Shown: positions 9,896 to 21,180, numbered from the stretch's first letter. The stretch is DNA of 64,000 nt from Desulfonatronum sp. SC1 (GCF_003046795.1 NZ_PZKN01000024.1:1-64000), one strand, 5' to 3'. A program made the numbers and translations. Notes: generated from the sequence alone by a model not told the origin.

Positions 9896-10114
9896 CTATT
9901 TTTCTCGAAAAACGATCCGGCCCTTGGTCAGGTCATAGGGAGACAGCTGAACACGAACTTTGTCTCCGGGCAGGATGCGGATGCGGAACTTGCGCATTTT
10001 CCCGCACAGATGTCCTAAAATAGTGTGCCCGGTCTCCAGCTCCACGGAAAACAGGGTGCTCGGCAAGGCTTCCTGAACAATGCCGCTCATTTCAATACAT
10101 TCTTCCTTGGCCAT
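9896..10114 (-). CDS. infA: Translation initiation factor IF-1
   Basis: A 72-residue protein, exactly the family length. The S1-type OB fold shows the IF-1 hallmarks: [40 protein letters not shown] and [17 protein letters not shown]-1 binds the A site of the 30S subunit during initiation with IF-2 and IF-3. It is transcribed away from typA and seems to be a single-gene unit with its own terminator. Start ATG at 10114 is preceded by AAGGAGG. Confidence 0.97.
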   Translation of the reverse strand: MAKEECIEMSGIVQEALPSTLFSVELETGHTILGHLCGKMRKFRIRILPGDKVRVQLSPYDLTKGRIVFREK

Positions 10115-10229
10115 TTGGCCTCCTTGGGTTGTCTTGTTTTTGCCGTCGCTTCAAGTGTTCCGCGAACATATTGGAGTCTTGAAGCTTTTTCGAAATATGG
10201 ATTATGAAATTCAAGGCCCGCGCGGAAGC

Positions 10230-10267
10230 AAAAAAGCCCCGCCCTCACGAAGATAGAGGACGGGGCT
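10230..10267 (-). terminator. Rho-independent terminator of the RRM protein gene
   Basis: Twelve-base arms at 10256-10267 and 10235-10246 (AGCCCCGTCCTC read on the minus strand, one mismatch) with a 9-base loop, followed on the minus strand by TTTTT. Located about 45 bases past the RRM gene stop. Confidence 0.85.
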
Positions 10268-10310
10268 TCGCAAGGGCCTATTTCGTATTCAAAAACTGTC
10301 GGGTCTGCCG

Positions 10311-10619
10311 TTACCAGCGCTTGGACTGACGATTCTTGTCACCGTAGCCGCCGCCACCACCACTGGGACGGGGGGCACGTTCCTGGGCTTCGTTGATGCG
10401 CAGGCTACGTCCCTGGAAATCTTTCCCGTCCAACGCCTCCTGGGCGGAACGGGCTCCGGCTTCGTTCATTTCAACGAAGGCGAAACCACGCGGACGACCT
10501 GTTTCACGATCACTGATCAAGGCCACGGAAAGAACTTCGCCATACGTGGCGAACAGATCGCGAATATCGTCTTCCTGGGCGGTAAAAGGCAGATTCCCAA
10601 CATACAACTTACTTGACAT
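10311..10619 (-). CDS. Small RNA-binding protein with one RRM domain
   Basis: A 102-residue protein. The RRM has RNP2 (KLYVGNLPF, residues 4-12) and RNP1 (RPRGFAFVEM, about 42-51), then a Gly-rich, basic tail (PSGGGGGYGDKNRQSKRW). This is the layout of the bacterial and cyanobacterial Rbp family of single-RRM, glycine-tailed proteins, which bind RNA and are often cold-responsive. The ATG at 10619 has GGAG upstream; a longer in-frame start at 10652 adds residues not typical of the family. It ends at a strong terminator and is probably monocistronic. Confidence 0.92.
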   Translation of the reverse strand: MSSKLYVGNLPFTAQEDDIRDLFATYGEVLSVALISDRETGRPRGFAFVEMNEAGARSAQEALDGKDFQGRSLRINEAQERAPRPSGGGGGYGDKNRQSKRW

Positions 10620-10786
10620 GCGAATAACTCCAAAAAAGGTTGGGGCGGACATTCTGTTTTCCTAAAGCCGGGCACACCCCGGTATCCAGGCTGAACGGAA
10701 TTCCGCCGTTGCAAATTGAATTCACAGTAACTACTCGGATCGCGTTGGACTGTCAACAAAAATAATTATATCGTGAAAATTGGTTT

Positions 10787-10964
10787 CTACTCAGCAGAAT
10801 CGTCGGATAAAAAAGCCTGGATAGCGATAATGCGCCGGCCTTCGCTGGCATGGCTGACTTGGAAATGACACGGTACGATAAGTCATTCCGGCGAAAGCCG
10901 GAATCCAGTGCATGAGTATGACCATGCACCGTATGTGCTGAGTAGATGCGTGCTGAGTAGTTAC
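10787..10964. repeat. Short element A with CTACTCAGCA / TGCTGAGTAG ends
   Basis: The region begins with CTACTCAGCA (10787-10796) and ends with GTGCTGAGTAGTTAC (10950-10964), an inverted-repeat pair. A further copy, GTGCTGAGTAG, lies just inside the right end at 10935-10945. The same 15-base end sequence bounds a second element at 46290-46448. The interior contains a REP-like hairpin, ATTCCGGC-GAAA-GCCGGAAT (10885-10904). No open frame is present, so any mobility would need a transposase in trans. Confidence 0.6.
10885..10904. repeat. REP-like palindrome
   Basis: Perfect 8-base arms (ATTCCGGC and GCCGGAAT) around a GAAA tetraloop. Sequences of the type 'cattccggcgaaagccggaatccag' are familiar dispersed intergenic repeats in proteobacterial genomes. 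It lies inside element A. Confidence 0.65.
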
Positions 10965-10974
10965 GCGTGGTTTT

Positions 10975-11861
10975 TCAATACAAGTTGGCTTCGCCGCCAG
11001 TCTTCATTTCACTCAGAATCCCCCGCACCGTGGCGGCCAGCTCCTTTAATCGGTACGGTTTACCGATGAAGCCCGCGGCTCCGGCCGCCTGGGCGGCGTC
11101 GGCATTTCCATTGGCCGAATAACCGCTGCTGATCACCACTTTGACCGAGGGGTCCATCCGCGATAATTCCTGGAGGCACTTGTACCCACCCATGCCCGGC
11201 ATATTCAGATCCAGCAGGACCAGGGCGATGTCGCCGTATAATTCCTGGTAGAATCCCAAGGCCTCCCTTTTGGGTCCGTTCCGTAGCGCTTGTCAGAAAC
11301 TCGCGATCCTCTGGTCGTACAGCGCAACATGGACGATATGCTCGATGTCGCGCATTTCCCTCAGGCGCATGTTCAAGGAGGTGGTTCTTTTTTCAAAGAG
11401 TTCGTTGGCCAGGCTGTTTTGTTCCCTGGTCACGACCGTGTCCAGGAGGTGGACGACAATCCGGATGTTTTCGTTGCGCCAGTGCAATTACATCAGGATG
11501 CCGAAGATAATGAACAGGACCGTGATCACCTGGAAGGTCAGCGGAATGTCCTTGTTCATCCGCGTGGCGATGCTTTATTTCATGGCCTTGGTTTCACGGA
11601 GGTGACATCCAGTTCAATGGGCCTGCCCAGAACCCCGCCCTGGGCATTCACCGTCTGGGCCGCCAGACGCACGACGCTGAAAACCCATACGTTCCGCGTG
11701 CTCAACGGGCCCGTTGCCGAGAAAGTGGAAGCGATCCTGATAGGCTCCAAGGACTCGCCCCTGACCTGCCCGCTCATGCCGAGGCTGATGGCAATCGCCA
11801 GCAAAGTCCAGAGCAACCGTCGCCATTGTGTTGTCCGCGGTTGCTGAAAGTGTATCACCAT
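10975..11861 (-). pseudogene. Decayed sensor kinase: periplasmic-binding domain, membrane/sensor part and receiver remnants
   Basis: Three remnants lie in order on the minus strand. At 11861-11580 there is a signal peptide followed by the start of a Leu/Ile/Val-binding-type domain (EPIRIASTFSATGPL, AQGGVLGRPIELD). From about 11545 to 11293 there is a membrane helix (FQVITVLFIIFGILM), a TAA stop, then a sensor-like stretch (REQNSLANELFEKRTTSLNM). At 11292-10975 there is the C-terminal two thirds of a receiver domain (LVLLDLNMPGMGG, ISSGYSANG, GFIGKPYRL). The second and third parts are in the same frame and separated by one TGA, as if a deletion had removed the kinase core. The first part is in a different frame. 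The receiver closely resembles that of the hybrid kinase at 14682-17642. Confidence 0.8.
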
Positions 11862-11921
11862 CAGAAGTGCTCGTTTGCGTCAAAGCCTTGGTCCGGGACG
11901 TTTTCGTAGCCATGGCTCGGC

Positions 11922-14123
<2,202 letters not shown>

Positions 14124-14681
14124 GTCGGTCTCCCAAGCAAAGCGATGCGATTGTTTTTCTCACGGGTTATAGACGATTGAGCGCCCTGCTCTGGTCTTTA
14201 TTTTCAGGGCAGATTAGGCGAAGTAAGGCAAAAACATCAACTCCGAATCCTTCCCTGGTGAGGGAGGGAGTGAGAGTTCTTGGGCCTCGCCTTCGCGCTT
14301 CGCTTATAATTTTCGAGCATCTTTCAGATGCTTTTCGTTGATGATCGCGATGGCCGACCACTGTAGACATCTGCGGAAAATGCACGGTAATGCGATGCCG
14401 AAAGAGGATGCCAGAACGACCAGGGAAGTTTTTTTATTGCTGAAAGGCGACTTGTTTGTCAGATTCGTGCTCGTCATTGGCCGGATGCAGGCTCCGGGCC
14501 GGTGGCCGTGGTTTCGGCCGAAGCTTTCCAGGTCGCACTTTACGATTCCAAGAATCGAATGCTCGCCTCTTCTCACATGCGACTTGGCCCGCACGGCGTT
14601 TTTCCGTCGCAACCCGCGGCAGCTCAACGGCTTTTCCTTTGATCCGTCATGTATTCCGAAAGGTTGTAACAGGTCCATTCT
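14124..14681. other. Intergenic region, 558 bases, between divergent hybrid kinase genes
   Basis: No complete gene is evident. It should hold both kinase promoters. A small hairpin (AGCATCT-TTC-AGATGCT then TTTTC, about 14315-14334) could end transcription on the plus strand. An open plus-strand frame without a start codon from 14391 to about 14642 contains a coding-like stretch (GPVAVVSAEAFQVALYDSKN) that may be a gene remnant. Confidence 0.4.
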
Positions 14682-17642
14682 ATGAGAACACCCAAGGATC
14701 AAATTCCTGAGTCTCGGAGTCGTCCCTACGCAGTCAGGCATGGAGCCTGCGGCTGGATTTCCGGGCTTCCGGGAACATGCCTGCTGGTGCTGCTTTTTGT
14801 GCTGCTCGCCGCGCCGGCGTTATCCCAGGAGGACGAGGCCGAGACGGTGACATGGGGAGGCAGGCCTTCTCAGACCGATCAGCTGTTGGCCACCATCCTC
14901 CAACTCGCCCCCACGGGCATCGGGATGGTTGAAAACCGGGTGATTTCCAGCGTCAACGATTATGTTTTGGATCTGACTGGCTACGATCGAGAGGAACTGA
15001 TCGGCCAAAGCGCGCGGATGCTCTACCCCACGCAGGAGGATTTCGATTTCGTGGGCCGGGAAAAGTATCGCCAGATTTTCGAAAAAGGCACGGGGTCGGT
15101 GGAAACTCGCTGGTTGCGTAAAGATGGGGCCATCCTGGATGTCATTCTTTCCTCGACTCCTCTGGACCCCGAAGATCTGTCCGTCGGCGTGACCTTCACC
15201 GTCCTGGACATCACACAGCGCAGGCAGTCCGAGGAGCGTTTCGCCAAAGCCTTTCACTCCAGTCCGGCGCCGTTGGTCATTTCGGATATTGAGACCGGCC
15301 TGTTTCTGGATGTCAATGAGCGCTGGAACGAAATGCTTGGGTATGCCAGGGAAGAGTTGATCGGACGGACCTCCAAGGATGTCGGCATCTGGGCCGATCC
15401 CGCGGATCGGGACCGCATCGTGGCCAAGATAGCGGAGCAGGGATATTTCAAGGACGAGCCGATCCAGTTCAGAAACAAGGCCGGGGAGGCCAGGTACGCC
15501 ATGTGGTCCGCCGAAGTCGTGCTGCTGGATGGACGCCAAGTGATGCTGTCTCTGATCCTCGACGAAACCGAGCGCAAGCTGGCCGAGGCGGCCCTGAGCG
15601 TCCGGACCCGTATTTTTCTGGGCGTGCTGACGGCTTTTTCCGCCGTGCTCCTGGTGTTGGTCCTGCAGATGACCTGGAATATCCGCCAGCGGGAAAAGAT
15701 GACCCAGGCCCTGCAGGCCAGCGAGGAAAATCTCGCCACCACCCTGCATTCCATCGGCGACGGCGTGATCGCCACGGACTCGCGGGGCCTGGTGACCAAC
15801 ATGAATCAGGTCGCGGAAAAGCTCTGCGGCTGGACCTTGGACGAGGCAAGGGGCAAGCCGTTGTACGAAGTATTCCGCATCTTCAACGCCTGGACCCAGG
15901 AGGTCGTGGATAATCCCGTACATCAAGTGATTCATTCCGGTCGGATCGTGGGCCTAGCCAACCATACCCTGCTGCTTTCCAGGAATGGCGCAAAATACCA
16001 GATCGCGGACAGCGCGGCCCCCATCCGCGACCGCCAGGGTCGCATCTCCGGCGTGGTGCTGGTGTTCCGGGACGTGACTGATGAGTATGCCGTGGAGGAA
16101 CGGTTGCGGCAAAGCGAGCAACGCTTCCAGACTTTCATGGATGAAACCCCGGTGTACGCCTACATCAAGGATGAGAGCCTCGCGCATGTTTACAAAAACA
16201 GGCGAGTAGCGGAGCTCATGAGCGGCTCCTTCAGCCAGGCGGGCGGAGATTCGGCGAGGGCGCTTTTCGATTCGGCGACCTCTGATTTGCTTGAGAAGGC
16301 GGACGGGCGGATTCTCTCAGGTGAGCGGGACAGGATCGAGCTGGAGTACAGTGTCCATATCGGCGGCGAACAACGTTGGCTGAACGACGTCAAATTCGCC
16401 CTGGTTCTGGCCGACGGACGGAGAGCGGTGGGCGGGTTGGCCTACGACATCACCGAGCGCAAGCAGGCCGAGGCGGAGCGGGAAAAAATGCAGGCTCAAC
16501 TGCTTCAGGCGCAAAAGATGGAGTCCGTGGGTACTCTGGCCGGGGGCGTGGCCCACGACTTCAACAATTTGCTTCAGACCCTGGGGGGCAATATCGAGCT
16601 GCTGCTCGCGGACAAGCCTGACGACCATCCGGACGTCGGCCGTCTGAGGGCCGCGCTGAAATCCATCGAGCGGGCCGCCCAGTTGGTCAGACAGCTGCTC
16701 CTGTTCAGCCGTAAGGAGGGATCACTCCGGGTGCCGGTGGACCTGAATCGGGAAGTGGAAGGCGTAGTGGACATGCTGCGGCGGACAGTCCCCAGAATGA
16801 TCACCGTGGAGACGCGCCTTGATCCCGAGCTTTGGCCCCTGTTGGCAGATCCGGTGCAGATCGAGCAGGTGCTGCTGAACATAGCCAACAACTCGGTGGA
16901 CGCCATGCCTGATGGCGGGACGTTCCTCATCGAAACCAATAACGTGGTCCTGGACGAGGGATTTGTTCGGATACATCCGGACTCCGTCCCCGGGGCGCAT
17001 GTGCTGCTGACGGTCACGGATACGGGGTGCGGCATGGACAAGGAAACATTGGCCCACATATTCGACCCCTTTTTCACCACCAAGCCCGTGGGCAAGGGCA
17101 CGGGACTGGGGCTGCCCTCGGTGTACGGCATCGTCAAGGGACACGACGGCTACATCCAGTGCTACAGTGAACCGGATCAGGGGTCCGTGTTCAGAATCTA
17201 TCTGCCCGCGGCGGATGGACGTGCGCCGGAAGAGGAGATAGAACGGAAAATCCTGTTTCCCGAAGACCTTGGCGACGGGATGACCATTCTGGTGGTGGAC
17301 GACGAGCCGGAAATTCGGGCATTGACACGGGAAGTCCTGGAAGTGCTGGGGTACAAGGTGAAAAGCGCGGCCAGCGGGGAGGAAGCCCTGGAAGCATACC
17401 GCCAGGAGGGTGAGGAGATCGATTTGGTGCTGTTGGACCTGAACATGCCCGGCATGGGCGGGCACAGATGCCTGCAAGAACTGCTGCGCATCGACCCGCG
17501 GGTCAAAGTGGTGATTGCCAGCGGCTATTCCGCGGAAGGACAAGGCCGACAATCCCTGTCCGCCGGCGCCAAGGGCTTCATCGGTAAGCCGTATCAGCTC
17601 CGGGATCTGGAGGCCGTGATCCGGGAAGTGCTGGGGCTGTGA
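14682..17642 (+). CDS. Hybrid sensor histidine kinase with four PAS-type domains and a receiver
   Basis: A 986-residue protein. An N-terminal signal peptide or helix (residues about 28-49) ends at APALSQ. Two PAS domains follow (about 65-180 and 185-300), then a second membrane helix (IFLGVLTAFSAVLLVLVLQM, about 308-328). Two further PAS-type domains lie at about 345-470 and 480-605. HisKA has GTLAGGVAHDFNNLLQ; the HATPase has NIANNSVDAMPDGG and GTGLGLPSVYGIVKGH; the C-terminal receiver has Asp in LVLLDLNMPGMGG. If the first segment is cleaved or spans the membrane, the first two PAS domains would be periplasmic, which is unusual. No dedicated response regulator is adjacent. Confidence 0.9.
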   Translation: MRTPKDQIPESRSRPYAVRHGACGWISGLPGTCLLVLLFVLLAAPALSQEDEAETVTWGGRPSQTDQLLATILQLAPTGIGMVENRVISSVNDYVLDLTGYDREELIGQSARMLYPTQEDFDFVGREKYRQIFEKGTGSVETRWLRKDGAILDVILSSTPLDPEDLSVGVTFTVLDITQRRQSEERFAKAFHSSPAPLVISDIETGLFLDVNERWNEMLGYAREELIGRTSKDVGIWADPADRDRIVAKIAEQGYFKDEPIQFRNKAGEARYAMWSAEVVLLDGRQVMLSLILDETERKLAEAALSVRTRIFLGVLTAFSAVLLVLVLQMTWNIRQREKMTQALQASEENLATTLHSIGDGVIATDSRGLVTNMNQVAEKLCGWTLDEARGKPLYEVFRIFNAWTQEVVDNPVHQVIHSGRIVGLANHTLLLSRNGAKYQIADSAAPIRDRQGRISGVVLVFRDVTDEYAVEERLRQSEQRFQTFMDETPVYAYIKDESLAHVYKNRRVAELMSGSFSQAGGDSARALFDSATSDLLEKADGRILSGERDRIELEYSVHIGGEQRWLNDVKFALVLADGRRAVGGLAYDITERKQAEAEREKMQAQLLQAQKMESVGTLAGGVAHDFNNLLQTLGGNIELLLADKPDDHPDVGRLRAALKSIERAAQLVRQLLLFSRKEGSLRVPVDLNREVEGVVDMLRRTVPRMITVETRLDPELWPLLADPVQIEQVLLNIANNSVDAMPDGGTFLIETNNVVLDEGFVRIHPDSVPGAHVLLTVTDTGCGMDKETLAHIFDPFFTTKPVGKGTGLGLPSVYGIVKGHDGYIQCYSEPDQGSVFRIYLPAADGRAPEEEIERKILFPEDLGDGMTILVVDDEPEIRALTREVLEVLGYKVKSAASGEEALEAYRQEGEEIDLVLLDLNMPGMGGHRCLQELLRIDPRVKVVIASGYSAEGQGRQSLSAGAKGFIGKPYQLRDLEAVIREVLGL

Positions 17643-17722
17643 GGAACGATGTATCGTTTTGAATTGCTCAACATGTTGCATTTTGGACCGATCTTTCAAG
17701 GTCATTCATCGTAGCCTGAGCC

Positions 17723-18286
17723 ATGAGCATTCCCAAGGAACCTCTTCCAGCCCAGGTGGTATTATCCCTGTTCAGCGCCCGTTGGGACGTTTTCTGGCCG
17801 GGATTGCGATCCGATCTGGAGGCGTATCTGGGGCCGCTGGAAAACGTGGGGGAGTCGTTGCCGTTCACGGCAACAACGTATTACCAGGAGGAATTCGGTG
17901 CGCCCTTGGAGCGCCGGTTGCTCGGGTTCGCTCAGGTCGTGGGGCAGGATCGGTTGCGGGAGATCAAGTTGTGGGCCCATGAATTGGAACAACGTCATGT
18001 CCTGGACGGCAAACGTTTGTTCAATTTGGACCCGGGGCTGTTGACCCAGGAGCGCTTCGTGCTGGCCACGGGCAAGAATTTCACTCATCGCATATACCTC
18101 GGACAGGGCGTCTTTGCCGATCTGACCCTGATTTTTCAAGGCGGACGGTGGCGCTCTTTGCCCTGGACTTTCCGGGACTACGCCGACCCTGCCTTGCAAG
18201 CCCAATTGACCGCACTGCGCCATGGCTACCGGGTGAAGCTGGGCGTTTGTCCCGACTGGCCGGGACGTGCCGGACGAGTGCATTGA
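17723..18286 (+). CDS. DUF4416 family protein
   Basis: A 187-residue soluble protein. The pattern of the DUF4416 family is visible: the start [40 protein letters not shown] in the middle, and [20 protein letters not shown] followed by [18 protein letters not shown]. The function of the family is not known; it is widespread in sulfate-reducing and related bacteria. It lies 65 bases before hisB on the same strand, so co-transcription is possible. No catalytic motif can be pointed to with confidence. Confidence 0.88.
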   Translation: MSIPKEPLPAQVVLSLFSARWDVFWPGLRSDLEAYLGPLENVGESLPFTATTYYQEEFGAPLERRLLGFAQVVGQDRLREIKLWAHELEQRHVLDGKRLFNLDPGLLTQERFVLATGKNFTHRIYLGQGVFADLTLIFQGGRWRSLPWTFRDYADPALQAQLTALRHGYRVKLGVCPDWPGRAGRVH

Positions 18287-18351
18287 CAGCAACTGTCTTC
18301 CAGGGTCAAAACGATTTTTTTGCATCCTTAAGACAAGGTGGAACACAGCGT

Positions 18352-18939
18352 ATGCACGAGATTCGCAAAGCCGCTACGGAGCGGACGACCAAGGAAACAT
18401 CCATCAAGCTGGAGCTGGTTCTGGACGGTTCCGGAGCGACCCACATCCAGTCCGGCGTCGGCTTCGCCGACCACATGCTGCACCTTTTGGCCTTCTGGGC
18501 GGACTTCGACCTGAACCTGACTTGCGCCGGGGATCTACACATCGACGCGCACCACAGCCTGGAAGACGTGGGCCTGGCCCTGGGCAAGGCCCTCTCGGAT
18601 GCCCTGGGAGACAAGGCCGGGATCGTCCGCTTGGGCTCGGCCGTGGTGCCCATGGACGAGGCCTTGGTGGAAGTCGTGGTGGATCTCTCGGGCAGGCCGT
18701 ATCTCGTGTACGACGACGACCCGCTGCCTGCTCTGATCGCCGGAGAGGAAAAGGACGTCTGGCGGGAGTTTTTCAAGTCCCTGGCCCAGGAAGCCCGCAT
18801 GAACCTGCATGTTCACTATCGTTACGGCCGCAACGGCCACCATCTCGTGGAAGGGGCGTTCAAGGCCCTTGGCATGGCTCTGCGCCAAGCCGTATCCAGG
18901 ACCCGTACCGGTGTGCCGAGCACCAAAGGAAGTTGTTGA
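18352..18939 (+). CDS. hisB: Imidazoleglycerol-phosphate dehydratase HisB
   Basis: A 195-residue monofunctional enzyme of histidine synthesis that dehydrates imidazole glycerol phosphate to imidazole acetol phosphate. Metal-binding and active-site motifs are present: [39 protein letters not shown], and in the second half [20 protein letters not shown]. The length matches the stand-alone form, without the phosphatase domain of the enterobacterial bifunctional enzyme. The ATG at 18352 has AAGGTGG about 10 bases upstream; longer in-frame starts run into the end of the DUF4416 gene. A lipoprotein gene separates it from hisA. Confidence 0.96.
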   Translation: MHEIRKAATERTTKETSIKLELVLDGSGATHIQSGVGFADHMLHLLAFWADFDLNLTCAGDLHIDAHHSLEDVGLALGKALSDALGDKAGIVRLGSAVVPMDEALVEVVVDLSGRPYLVYDDDPLPALIAGEEKDVWREFFKSLAQEARMNLHVHYRYGRNGHHLVEGAFKALGMALRQAVSRTRTGVPSTKGSC

Positions 18940-18940
18940 T

Positions 18941-19591
18941 ATGTTGAGTCGTTTCTCATTGATTCCGTATCTGTGCTGCATGATTCTGCTTCTTGTCGGG
19001 TGCGCACCCAAGCCCGCTGGAACGCCCTTGCCTTCCCAGTCCACGTTAGGGGTGGCCGGATTTCACCAGCCTCACCAGGGGTGGCAGATGCTTTCCAGCA
19101 CCCGCGCGGACAAATCCGTCACTCTTGCTTCGGATATGCTGGAAGAGCTGGACGGCATGCTGGCCGATCTCTTACGGGCCAAAGAGGATCGTCCCTTTCT
19201 CGGGACCGAGGCCACCAGGCAGTGCCAGGAGCTGGTTTTGTCCCGAATGCGCTCGGAACAGGCTGGCGTTGCCGGGCTGCGTTACTGGATGGAAGTCGGC
19301 CAATGCGTCCAGACCGATTATCTCTTAATTCCCCAGGTGCTGGAGTGGAAGGAGCGAGAAGGCGGTGAGTGGGGCGTGACCGAGCCGGGCATGGTCGTGA
19401 TGGAATTGACCCTGCTGGACATCCAAAACAGGTACGTCGCGGCACGGTTCCAGTACGACGAGCGGCAACGCTCCCTGAGCGAAGACCTGTTGCAGGCCGA
19501 CAAATTTTTTCGGCGCGGTGGAAAATGGCTGCCCGCCAAGGAACTGATCCGTGACGGGCTACGCGAAGGACTGCGGGAGATGGGCTTATGA
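18941..19591 (+). CDS. Putative lipoprotein of unknown function in the his cluster
   Basis: A 216-residue protein with a lipoprotein signal: basic start [10 protein letters not shown], hydrophobic core LCCMILLL, lipobox VG|C at about residue 20. The mature part has no cysteine pairs or repeats that stand out. Blocks such as [20 protein letters not shown] and [18 protein letters not shown] resemble small envelope lipoproteins that bind or assemble other outer-membrane parts. I do not recognise a named family with confidence. It starts one base after the hisB stop and its stop overlaps the hisA start by ATGA, so it is translated from the same mRNA as the histidine genes. Confidence 0.75.
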   Translation: MLSRFSLIPYLCCMILLLVGCAPKPAGTPLPSQSTLGVAGFHQPHQGWQMLSSTRADKSVTLASDMLEELDGMLADLLRAKEDRPFLGTEATRQCQELVLSRMRSEQAGVAGLRYWMEVGQCVQTDYLLIPQVLEWKEREGGEWGVTEPGMVVMELTLLDIQNRYVAARFQYDERQRSLSEDLLQADKFFRRGGKWLPAKELIRDGLREGLREMGL

Positions 19592-20352
19592 TTCTTTTTC
19601 CGGCCGTGGACATCAAGAACGGGCAGTGCGTCCGGTTGCGTCAGGGGCGGGCTGACGATGTTACGATCTTTTCCCCGGACCCCACGGCCATGGCCCGACA
19701 CTGGGTGGACCTGGGCGCGGCCTGGCTGCACTTGGTGGACCTGGACGGCGCGTTTGACGGTCTGCCGGTGAACTTCGAACTGATCAAGCGGATTTGCGCC
19801 GTGGTCTCGATCCCGGTGCAGCTCGGGGGCGGGATTCGTGACTTGGCGACCGCGAAACGCTACCTGGAAGCCGGGGTCCGGCGATTGATCATCGGCACCA
19901 TGGCCCTGGAAGAGGCCGAAGCCTTCGGGGAATTGTGCGCGGCGTTGCCCGGGAGGATCGGCGTGTCCCTGGACGCCGTGGACGGATTGTTGAAAACCAA
20001 AGGTTGGGTGGCGGACAGCGGTTTGACCGTGGAGCAGGTTCTGCCACGACTGGAAGAGCAGGGCGCGGCCTTCATTATCTATACGGACATCAGTCGGGAC
20101 GGGATGCATAGCGGCGTGAACCTCCCGGCCATGGAGTATCTGGTCCGGAGTACCGACATCCCGGTCATCGCCGCGGGTGGGGTGACCAAGTTGGAAGACA
20201 TCCAGGCATTGTTCCCCCTGTCGAATCAAGGACTGGAAGGAATCATCACCGGTCGGGCCATCTACGAGGGCACCCTGGATTTTCCGGAAGCCCTGGCCTG
20301 GATCGCGGGGCGGAAGGCAAATGACGAGAATGCACAAGGAGGCGCAAGATGA
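19588..20352 (+). CDS. hisA: ProFAR isomerase HisA
   Basis: A 254-residue TIM-barrel enzyme converting ProFAR to PRFAR in histidine synthesis. The barrel shows both half-repeats: the N-terminal catalytic Asp in [33 protein letters not shown] and the C-terminal catalytic Asp in [16 protein letters not shown] and ITGRAIYEG. Length and motif order match HisA rather than HisF (the opening [14 protein letters not shown] is HisA-like). The start overlaps the lipoprotein stop and the stop overlaps the next gene start, both by ATGA, showing a tightly packed operon. Confidence 0.96.
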   Translation: MILFPAVDIKNGQCVRLRQGRADDVTIFSPDPTAMARHWVDLGAAWLHLVDLDGAFDGLPVNFELIKRICAVVSIPVQLGGGIRDLATAKRYLEAGVRRLIIGTMALEEAEAFGELCAALPGRIGVSLDAVDGLLKTKGWVADSGLTVEQVLPRLEEQGAAFIIYTDISRDGMHSGVNLPAMEYLVRSTDIPVIAAGGVTKLEDIQALFPLSNQGLEGIITGRAIYEGTLDFPEALAWIAGRKANDENAQGGAR

Positions 20353-20546
20353 CGACGATCAAGGTGACGGGCATGTCCTGCCAGCACTGCGTGAACGCGG
20401 TGACCAAGGCGCTGAGCGGTATCGAGGGGATTCAGGATGTCCAGGTTTTTTTGGAAAAGGGTGAGGCCCAGTTTACGGAAGCCAAGCCGGTCTCCAAGGA
20501 CGTCATCCGGGAGGCGTTGCAGAAGGCCGGGCACGACCTGGGATAG
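20349..20546 (+). CDS. Heavy-metal-associated (HMA) domain protein, CopZ-like
   Basis: A 65-residue protein made of a single HMA domain. The metal-binding motif is [15 protein letters not shown] (M-x-C-x-x-C, Cys at about residues 10 and 13), followed by the ferredoxin-like fold of copper chaperones or mercury-binding proteins ([16 protein letters not shown]). Its ATGA overlap with the hisA stop makes it the last gene of the histidine cluster. That is an odd place for a copper chaperone: no copper ATPase or metal regulator is nearby. Metal identity cannot be told from sequence alone. Confidence 0.88.
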   Translation: MTTIKVTGMSCQHCVNAVTKALSGIEGIQDVQVFLEKGEAQFTEAKPVSKDVIREALQKAGHDLG

Positions 20547-20672
20547 CGGACTGTTGAAAAATTCCCGCTGGTTGCGTTGCCGCAAAAAGCTCAAACCCTC
20601 ACGTATGACATAATACGCTTCGGGCTTGAGCTTTTTTTGGGCCTAACCATCGAGGTTTTTGAAAAGCCCGCG
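20547..20672. repeat. Long imperfect palindrome / intergenic repeat
   Basis: The left half (GGACTGTTGAAAAATTCCCG through AAAAAGCTCAA) and the right half (TTGAGCTTTTTTT through GGTTTTTGAAAAGCCCGCG) are imperfect reverse complements over about 45 bases, around a centre near 20608. The inner stem AAAAAGCTCAA/TTGAGCTTTTT is perfect and could end transcription of the his cluster. Elements starting 'gactgttgaaaaa' are common dispersed repeats in Desulfobacterota, which I recall but cannot verify here. Confidence 0.6.
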
Positions 20673-20789
20673 GAAGTTGCCATGCGTTGCTTTTTTCGCT
20701 GGTTGTCGGTAACGAAAAATGAAAACGGTCATCGGGTGACTGTCGCCCAAGGCCCTTTGTCTTTCACATCTTCAAAGGAGGAATGACGT

Positions 20790-21071
20790 ATGCAGCGTGT
20801 TTTCAAGAGTGTTCTCGGCGTTTGGCTCGTCGCCATGGTGCTTTGCCTGGCTCTCAATGCTTCCGCGACTGAGGCTCAGTCCAAGGTGAACATCAATGAG
20901 GCTCCGGTCGAATTGTTGCAGGCATTGCCGGGAGTCGGGCCGGCTTTGGCGCAACGCATTGTTGAATATCGCGAGCAGACTCCTTTTGAAGCCCCTGAAG
21001 ACATCATGAAGGTGAGCGGCATCGGGGAGGCGACATTCGAGAAAATGAAGGAACTCATCGTCGTTGAATGA
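20790..21071 (+). CDS. ComEA-like secreted helix-hairpin-helix protein
   Basis: A 93-residue protein with a Sec signal peptide (LGVWLVAMVLCLALNASATEA, ending near residue 27) and a single double-HhH domain: VNINEAPVELLQALPGVGPA, then IVEYREQTPFEAPEDIMKVSGIGEATFEKM. The set VNINxA, LPGVGPALAQRI and GIG is typical of ComEA, the periplasmic DNA-binding protein of natural transformation; many anaerobes carry this short form. Whether it binds incoming DNA here is inference. AGGAGG lies just upstream (about 20777). It is followed by a strong bidirectional terminator. Confidence 0.88.
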   Translation: MQRVFKSVLGVWLVAMVLCLALNASATEAQSKVNINEAPVELLQALPGVGPALAQRIVEYREQTPFEAPEDIMKVSGIGEATFEKMKELIVVE

Positions 21072-21119
21072 TTTTTTGATCTTTTTGCCTCGCGCGTTGC
21101 AAGTTGCGAGATGTTCGAA

Positions 21120-21158
21120 AAAGAAAGCCCGGGCAATGGTTCATTGCCCGGGCTTTTA
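21120..21158. terminator. Bidirectional rho-independent terminator
   Basis: Perfect 15-base arms AAAGCCCGGGCAATG (21124-21138) and its complement (21142-21156) with a 3-base loop; T-rich on both exits. It serves the comEA-like gene (plus) and the pyrophosphatase gene (minus), which converge here. Confidence 0.9.
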
Positions 21159-21180
21159 GTAGGTTTCAGCGTGGTCGTGA

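Larger units (their letters stand above)
10620..10974. other. Intergenic region, 355 bases, holding a repeat element
   Basis: No coding sequence is evident. The part next to the RRM gene should contain its promoter (AT-rich stretch around 10755-10780). The remainder, from 10787 to 10964, is a repeat element described separately. Confidence 0.6.
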
